Shown here in pieces: positions 6,259-10,185 of a stretch of DNA of 10,185 nucleotides. Both the position numbers and the translations under genes were made by a program. Source of the stretch: JBJXHG01 sp046160865 (GTDB taxonomy: Bacteria; Planctomycetota; UBA1135; GCA-002686595); NCBI GenBank assembly GCA_046160865.1, contig JBJXHG010000056.1:1-10185 (forward strand), in the 5' to 3' direction. The first letter of the stretch is position 1, and every line of letters starts with the position of its first letter. The notes under the pieces were generated by a model that had not been told where the DNA came from, ran no database searches, and was given only the letters and a program-made list of their open reading frames with translations.

Positions 6259-7299
6259 ATGACCCACACTGCAACTGCACTAGAACTCGAAAAGACCGCG
6301 CGCGCGCTCGTCGCGCCGGGCAAGGGCATCCTCGCCGCCGACGAGAGCACCGGCACGATCGAGAAGCGCTTCAAGTCGATCAGCATCGCGAACAGCGAGG
6401 ACAATCGCCGCGCGTACCGCAACATGCTGTTCACGACGCCGGGCTTCGGCGAATTCATCAGCGGCGTGATCCTCTACGACGAGACGATCAAGCAGAAGGG
6501 TCTCGACGGCACGCCCTTTCCGCAGACGCTGGAGAAGTGCGGCTCGATGCCCGGCATCAAGGTCGACACGGGCGCGATCGCTCTCCCCGGGTCGCCGGAC
6601 GAGAAACGCACGAACGGCCTCGACGGCCTGCGCGAGCGCTTGGCCGAGTACAAGAAGCTCGGCGCGCGCTTCGCGAAGTGGCGCGCGGTGATCACGATCG
6701 GCGAGCAGATCCCGAGCCGTCACTGCATCGTCGACAACGCGCACGCGCTCGCGGTGTACGCAGCGCTGTGCCAGGAGCAAGGCATCGTGCCGATCGTCGA
6801 GCCCGAAGTATTGATGGATTGGTCGAACACGATCGAGCGCTGCTACGAGGTCACCGAGGCGACGCTGAACGAGGTGTTCTCGGCGCTGCGCGCGCACGAC
6901 GTGCACCTCGAAGGCATCCTGCTCAAGCCGAACATGGTGATCGCGGGCAAGCAGTGCCCGAAGCAGAACACGGCCAAGGAAGTCGCCGAGTGGACGATCC
7001 GCTGCTTCGAGCGCACCGTCCCCGCCGCCGTGCCGGGCATCGTGTTCTTGTCGGGCGGGCAATCGAGCGCGCAAGCGACGGCGAACTTGAGCGCGATGAA
7101 CGCGCTGCGAGCGCATCCGTGGCAGCTCTCGTTCTCGTACGGACGCGCGCTGCAGGACGAAGCGCTCAAGGCCTGGAAGGGCGACGCGAAGAACGTGGGC
7201 GCCGGCCAGAAGGCATTCCACGCGCGCGCCAAGATGAACAGCGCTGCGCGCACCGGCAAGTACTCCGAGTCGATGGAGCGCGAGCTGGTCAAGGCGTGA
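6259..7299 (+). CDS. class I fructose-bisphosphate aldolase
   Basis: A cytoplasmic Schiff-base aldolase that cleaves fructose 1,6-bisphosphate to dihydroxyacetone phosphate and glyceraldehyde 3-phosphate, or runs in reverse, in glycolysis and gluconeogenesis. The 346-residue product aligns with animal/plant-type class I enzymes with a constant offset of six from rabbit numbering. It has D28 in LAADEST, K101 in GIKVD, K140 in AKWR, E181 and E183 in VEPE, and the Schiff-base lysine K223 in LLKPNMV. FLSGGQSS and SFSYGRAL follow. It lacks the C-terminal Tyr of vertebrate enzymes and ends ERELVKA. The segment usually read as VDKG is VDTG here. AGGA lies ten bases before the ATG. The archaeal-type class I and class II zinc enzymes are different families, so the call is firm. 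Confidence 0.97.
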   Translation: MTHTATALELEKTARALVAPGKGILAADESTGTIEKRFKSISIANSEDNRRAYRNMLFTTPGFGEFISGVILYDETIKQKGLDGTPFPQTLEKCGSMPGIKVDTGAIALPGSPDEKRTNGLDGLRERLAEYKKLGARFAKWRAVITIGEQIPSRHCIVDNAHALAVYAALCQEQGIVPIVEPEVLMDWSNTIERCYEVTEATLNEVFSALRAHDVHLEGILLKPNMVIAGKQCPKQNTAKEVAEWTIRCFERTVPAAVPGIVFLSGGQSSAQATANLSAMNALRAHPWQLSFSYGRALQDEALKAWKGDAKNVGAGQKAFHARAKMNSAARTGKYSESMERELVKA

Positions 7300-7306
7300 G
7301 CACGCC

Positions 7307-7324
7307 GCGACGCGCACGCGTCGC
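7307..7324. terminator. possible hairpin at the 3' end of the aldolase gene
   Basis: GCGACGCG-CA-CGCGTCGC is a perfect 8-bp inverted repeat starting eight bases after the aldolase stop, followed by AGCTCTTAC rather than a T run. With the next hairpin it probably helps end the aldolase transcript, perhaps with Rho or by protecting the 3' end. Confidence 0.4.
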
Positions 7325-7344
7325 AGCTCTTACGAAGATCGCTC

Positions 7345-7371
7345 GCGAGGTCGCCACACCGGCGGCCTCGC
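7345..7371. terminator. possible bidirectional terminator between convergent genes
   Basis: GCGAGG (7345-7350) and CGCC (7352-7355) pair with GGCG (7361-7364) and CCTCGC (7366-7371), with one mismatch and a 5-base loop. It sits between the convergent aldolase and flavoprotein genes. Only ATTT follows a few bases later on the plus strand, so it is not a classical T-run terminator. Confidence 0.4.
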
Positions 7372-7416
7372 TGCATTTCGTGCGAGCGCCACGGAAGCAA
7401 GCGCGCTCGACTGCTT

Positions 7417-8736
7417 CTACGACGCACTCACCGCTCGCGCCGCCAATTCCGCTGTCGCGAACGCGGCTTGGAAGTTCAAGCCGCCGATCGGACCGTCGAT
7501 GTCGAGGATCTCGCCGCACGCGAAGAGTCCTTCGAAGCCGCGCACCTGCATCGTTCCCGGATCGACGTGCGAGAGCGCGAGCCCGCCCGCAGTCACCTCG
7601 GCGTGATCGAAGCCGAGCGTCCCGTCGATCGGCACGTCGAGCCCTTTCAACGCTTCGATCCAGCGGTGCCGCGCCGCGCGATCGAGTCCGTTGATGCGCG
7701 GATCGGCTGCGGCGAGATCGGCTTGCCGCGCGACGGCTTCGAGCAAGCGCGCCGGCAACGGCTGATCGAGCGCACGGCTGACGCGCGGCGCGCCCGCGTC
7801 GCCCGCGCGCTCGATCAAGCGCGCACGCAGCGCCTCGCGCTCGAGCGACGGCTGCAGATCGAGTCGCAGCACGAACGGCGGCGACTGCTCGCCGCGTCGC
7901 CGCGCCTGCATCTGTGCGCGCGCGACCGGCGCGGACAAGTCCATCGCGCCCGGGCCGGACACACCGCGGTGCGTGAACAAGATCGGTCGCTGACGGGTTC
8001 CGAGCAGCGCGCCGTTTGCGTCGAAGAGCTTTGCGATCACGTCTTGCACCGCGATGCCGGTCAGCTCGCGCACCCAGATCGCAGGACTCGAGAGCGGCAC
8101 GAGCGCGGGCACGGGCTCGACCACGGCCACGCCGAGCTCCGCGAGCCAGGCGTAGCCGTCGCCGGTCGTGCCGGTGCGCGGATAGCTCGCGCCGCCGGGG
8201 CACACGATCAAGCTCGCGCATTCGAGCGCGGCGCCGCCGGAGGTGTGCACGCGCCACGCGGACGACTTGCGCTCGATCGACTGCACGCCTTGGTCGCAGT
8301 GGATGCGCGCGCCACTCGCGAGCGCCGCACGCTCGAGCGCGTCGCGCACATCGCGCGCGCGACCGCTCTCCGGGAAAATCTTCTCGAGCGGCGCTTCGAC
8401 GGTCGGAACGCCGAGCGCGAAGAAACGCGCGCGCAGCTCGGCCGGCGACAAGGCGCGCAACGCGGGGCGCAGGAAGCGCGCCGCGCGCGGGCCGAAGAGT
8501 TCCCCCGCCGCCTCCGATGCGAGCGTCGTCGTCAAGTTGCAGCGTGTCCCGCCGCTCGCCAGCACCTTGGTGCCGGTGCGCGGCATCTTCTCGAGCAGGA
8601 CGATCGAGCGCCCTGTCACGCGCGCGGCCGCCCACAGCCCCGCAGCTCCGGCGCCGACGATGCACACGTCGCACGCGCGCGGAAGGTGTTCGTCCTGTCG
8701 TTCGCGCATCGGACGCTGAACGCTAGTGTGCGGCAT
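7417..8736 (-). CDS. BaiN/HI0933-family FAD-dependent oxidoreductase (aminoacetone-oxidase-like)
   Basis: A flavoprotein of the HI0933/YhiN family (Pfam HI0933_like), whose members are annotated as aminoacetone oxidase, BaiN or simply NAD(P)/FAD-dependent oxidoreductase; the natural substrate is usually unknown. Of 439 residues, 22-34 hold the Rossmann loop CDVCIVGAGAAGL. LLEKMPRTGTKVLASGG followed by TRCNLT (about 47-69) is the family signature, here with TRCN where many members have GRCN. CPGGASYPRTGTTGDGY is the middle motif. GLFACGEILDIDGPIGGLN near the C terminus is the second FAD contact. The start may be ATG 8736 or ATG 8709 (residue 10); neither has a good Shine-Dalgarno sequence and the fold begins only at residue 22. 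It converges on the aldolase and is divergent from the membrane protein gene, 14-41 bases away. Confidence 0.9.
   Translation of the reverse strand: MPHTSVQRPMRERQDEHLPRACDVCIVGAGAAGLWAAARVTGRSIVLLEKMPRTGTKVLASGGTRCNLTTTLASEAAGELFGPRAARFLRPALRALSPAELRARFFALGVPTVEAPLEKIFPESGRARDVRDALERAALASGARIHCDQGVQSIERKSSAWRVHTSGGAALECASLIVCPGGASYPRTGTTGDGYAWLAELGVAVVEPVPALVPLSSPAIWVRELTGIAVQDVIAKLFDANGALLGTRQRPILFTHRGVSGPGAMDLSAPVARAQMQARRRGEQSPPFVLRLDLQPSLEREALRARLIERAGDAGAPRVSRALDQPLPARLLEAVARQADLAAADPRINGLDRAARHRWIEALKGLDVPIDGTLGFDHAEVTAGGLALSHVDPGTMQVRGFEGLFACGEILDIDGPIGGLNFQAAFATAELAARAVSAS
8724..8729 (+). promoter_or_regulatory. possible -10 box of the membrane transporter gene
   Basis: TAGTGT, identical to the box before tRNA-Leu, lies 21 bases before ATG 8751. 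It falls between the two candidate start codons of the divergent flavoprotein gene, so the promoter would overlap that gene's 5' end. No convincing -35 box is visible. Confidence 0.3.
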
Positions 8737-8750
8737 GCTCGGCTGCCAGA

Positions 8751-9389
8751 ATGCGCGCCATGATCGAGACCTCGGTGCTCGCTTGTACGCTGCTGGGCCT
8801 GGCCGCCGGCGCGCACCACGCCTTGACCGGCCCCGACCACCTGGCGGGCGTCGCGCCGCTCGCGAGTTCGAGCGTGGGCGGTGGCTGGCGACCCGCGCTG
8901 CGCGTCGGCATCGAATGGGGCGTCGGTCACGCGGCGGGAGCCTCGCTCGCGGCGATCCTCGCGCTGTTCCTGCGCAGCGAGATCCCGGGCATCGACGAGC
9001 GGTTGAGCGCGATCTCCGAAACCGTCGTCGGCGTGCTGCTCTGCATCCTCGGCGTGCTCGGCTTGTCGCGTGCGCTCCGCCGACGCCCCGGCACGCACGA
9101 GCACGGTGCGCCGCGAGCGCGCCGCTCGCGGCCCGCGGTCGTGCTCGGTCTCGTGCACGGAGCGGCGGGCATGTCGCACTTGTTCGCGGTGCTGCCGGCG
9201 CTGGCGCTGCCCGGCAAACTGCTCCCGGCCGCGTACCTCGCCGGCTATGGCGCCGGCAGCCTCGTCACCATTGCAGCGTACGCCGCCGTGCTCGGATGGC
9301 TCGCGCGCGACCGCGGCCGGTGGGTGCTCGGCATCGGCAGCGCCGCGAGCGTTGCGGTCGGCGCGCTGTGGATCGTGCATCCTGTGTAG
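8751..9389 (+). CDS. UreH-like / nickel-cobalt transporter family membrane protein
   Basis: A 212-residue polytopic membrane protein with about six hydrophobic segments. The first helix carries HHALTGPDHLAG (22-33), the histidine/aspartate motif of UreH-like relatives of the nickel/cobalt transporters. WGVGHAAGA (56-64) follows in the second helix. GLVHGAAGMSHLFAVLPALALPG in the second half matches the same family, which also includes chloroplast high-affinity nickel-transport-like proteins. A short charged loop with THEHG lies between the halves. The conserved His/Asp residues are the likely metal contacts, but the ion is not shown and no urease or hydrogenase gene is nearby. ATG 8760 (residue 4) is an alternative start; no Shine-Dalgarno decides. 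It is divergent from the flavoprotein gene and followed 21 bases later by the lipoprotein gene. Confidence 0.75.
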   Translation: MRAMIETSVLACTLLGLAAGAHHALTGPDHLAGVAPLASSSVGGGWRPALRVGIEWGVGHAAGASLAAILALFLRSEIPGIDERLSAISETVVGVLLCILGVLGLSRALRRRPGTHEHGAPRARRSRPAVVLGLVHGAAGMSHLFAVLPALALPGKLLPAAYLAGYGAGSLVTIAAYAAVLGWLARDRGRWVLGIGSAASVAVGALWIVHPV

Positions 9390-9410
9390 CGCACGTTCCA
9401 GTCCACCATC

Positions 9411-9869
9411 ATGCGCGCACACACTCGATCGACTGTCGTGTCGCTCGCGATGGCGTGCGCCATGAGCTTGCTCCCACTTGGCTGCGGCGCGAGCGAGACC
9501 GCGGCGTCGACACCCGACGCGACGGCGGTGCACGCGCCCGCTGCGGCGACACCGTCGAAGTCCGGCTTCGCGCCGCTCGTCGGGCGGTGGATGCGCAGCG
9601 ACGCCAACTACGTCTTGGAGATTCGCGGCGCGGGAGACGACGGCAAGCTCGACGCGGGCTACTTCAATCCGCAGCCGATCCACGTCGCAAGCGCGCGCGC
9701 GAGCATCACCGCTTCGCGCACGACCGTGCTCGTCGAGCTGCGCGACCAAGGCTATCCCGGCTCGACGTACACGCTGACGTTCGACGCCACACTCGATCAG
9801 CTGCGCGGCGAGTACTTCCAAGCCGCCGAGCAGCAATTGTTCGAGGTCCTGTTCGCGCGCGCCCGCTAA
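9411..9869 (+). CDS. probable lipoprotein of unknown function
   Basis: A 152-residue exported protein. The N terminus has positive charges (R2, H4, R6), a hydrophobic core (VVSLAMACAMSLLPLG) and a cysteine at 25 in LPLGC. This resembles a lipobox, but proline at -3 is unusual, so lipidation is likely but not certain. A low-complexity Ala/Thr/Pro linker (about 27-48) follows. The mature domain is GRWMRSDANYVLEIRG, DGKLDAGYFNPQPIHV, VELRDQGYPGSTYTLTFD, LRGEYFQA and FEVLF, a pattern of short beta strands. It looks like a conserved small secreted domain seen as a hypothetical protein in various bacteria; I know no function. It starts 21 bases after the transporter stop, without a clear Shine-Dalgarno sequence, and is probably in the same transcript. 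Confidence 0.78.
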   Translation: MRAHTRSTVVSLAMACAMSLLPLGCGASETAASTPDATAVHAPAAATPSKSGFAPLVGRWMRSDANYVLEIRGAGDDGKLDAGYFNPQPIHVASARASITASRTTVLVELRDQGYPGSTYTLTFDATLDQLRGEYFQAAEQQLFEVLFARAR

Positions 9870-9901
9870 GCGCGTAGCGCGGTCTGCCGCGCGGAGCGCC
9901 C

Positions 9902-9929
9902 GCGTGCGGCGCATTCTTGCGCCGCACGC
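9902..9929. terminator. perfect 12-bp hairpin after the lipoprotein gene
   Basis: GCGTGCGGCGCA (9902-9913) pairs with TGCGCCGCACGC (9918-9929) around the loop TTCT. It lies 32 bases after the stop codon. No T run follows, so termination may be Rho-dependent or the hairpin may only protect the mRNA end. A smaller hairpin CGCGG-TCTG-CCGCG (9878-9891) precedes it. Confidence 0.5.
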
Positions 9930-9938
9930 ATGAAACGA

Positions 9939-10162
9939 CGGCGGGGACCCGCCGCAGCTGCCTGCGCTCGACTGTGACTCGCAGTTTGCCCTTGGCTCTC
10001 GCTCGCGTGTTGCGCGGATGCGAGAGCGTTCGCTGCGACGCCGAATCCCTGGTGACTCGATGTCCAACCGAACGCTTTCGCATCCGCGCAACACGCAACT
10101 GAACAGCCCGGGCGAGCTGCACGTCAGAGCAACGCGTAAGCAGCTGCAACGGGTCCCCGCCG
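9939..10162. repeat. large imperfect inverted repeat, two 94-nt arms
   Basis: The arms 9939-10032 and 10069-10162 are reverse complements in one register, centred at 10050.5, without gaps. By hand count 71 of 94 positions match. The outer 13 bases are identical (CGGCGGGGACCCG at 9939-9951 against 10150-10162). GCAGCTGC matches at 9954-9961 and 10140-10147. The inner 28 bases match at 27 positions (10005-10032 against 10069-10096). The middle 43 bases are diverged. The spacer is 36 bases. Each arm carries internal small palindromes. No credible gene lies here; the remaining bases of the 9870-10185 gap hold only the hairpins noted above. Confidence 0.9.
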
Positions 10163-10185
10163 TTTAAAGCGCCGAGCCGCCCGGC

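Noticed and set aside
7468..8763. Plus-strand open frame of 431 residues opposite the flavoprotein gene.
   Set aside because: The minus-strand frame carries clear FAD-binding motifs. The plus frame is an arginine-rich shadow without motifs.
8616..10094. Minus-strand open frame of 492 residues opposite the transporter and lipoprotein genes.
   Set aside because: It runs through the palindrome and opposite two plausible genes, and has biased, low-complexity composition.

Overview
The window is about 10 kb of uniformly GC-rich bacterial chromosome with strong G/C preference at third codon positions in every gene. It carries mostly housekeeping genes. A PcnB-type poly(A) polymerase, a Sec-exported protein and a probable lipoprotein point to a Gram-negative-type bacterium. 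Gene content would fit a high-GC deltaproteobacterial/Myxococcota-like or Planctomycetota genome, but the window alone cannot decide between them. I see no insertion sequence, integrase, CRISPR array, phage gene or defence system.

Layout from left to right. smpB (trans-translation) lies on the minus strand with its stop at the window edge. It is divergent from a tRNA-Leu(CAG) gene with a recognisable promoter. The tRNA is followed by a possible 45-residue membrane peptide gene and an MscS-type mechanosensitive channel. Facing the channel, on the minus strand, are tRNA-Trp(CCA), rsmG (16S rRNA m7G methyltransferase) and a possible 32-residue one-helix peptide gene with a good ribosome binding site. 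The end of rsmG has undergone an in-frame 45-bp tandem duplication. Next, all on the plus strand, come pcnB, a 435-bp gap holding a candidate structured RNA that ends in a strong intrinsic terminator, an unrecognised secreted protein, and class I fructose-bisphosphate aldolase. A BaiN/HI0933-type flavoprotein converges on the aldolase from the minus strand. It is divergent, with almost no spacer, from a UreH-like nickel/cobalt-transporter family membrane protein. A small probable lipoprotein follows. The last 316 bp have no gene but hold a perfect 12-bp hairpin and a large imperfect palindrome of two 94-nt arms.

Functional themes are RNA metabolism and translation quality control (smpB, two tRNAs, rsmG, pcnB), osmotic protection (mscS), central carbon metabolism (aldolase) and envelope or transport functions of unknown role. 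They do not form an evident pathway cluster. The less ordinary content is in the non-coding DNA: the candidate RNA at 4756-4965, the palindrome at 9939-10162, the rsmG tail duplication, and a recurring TAG(A/T)GT box close to several starts that suggests short-leader or leaderless transcripts.
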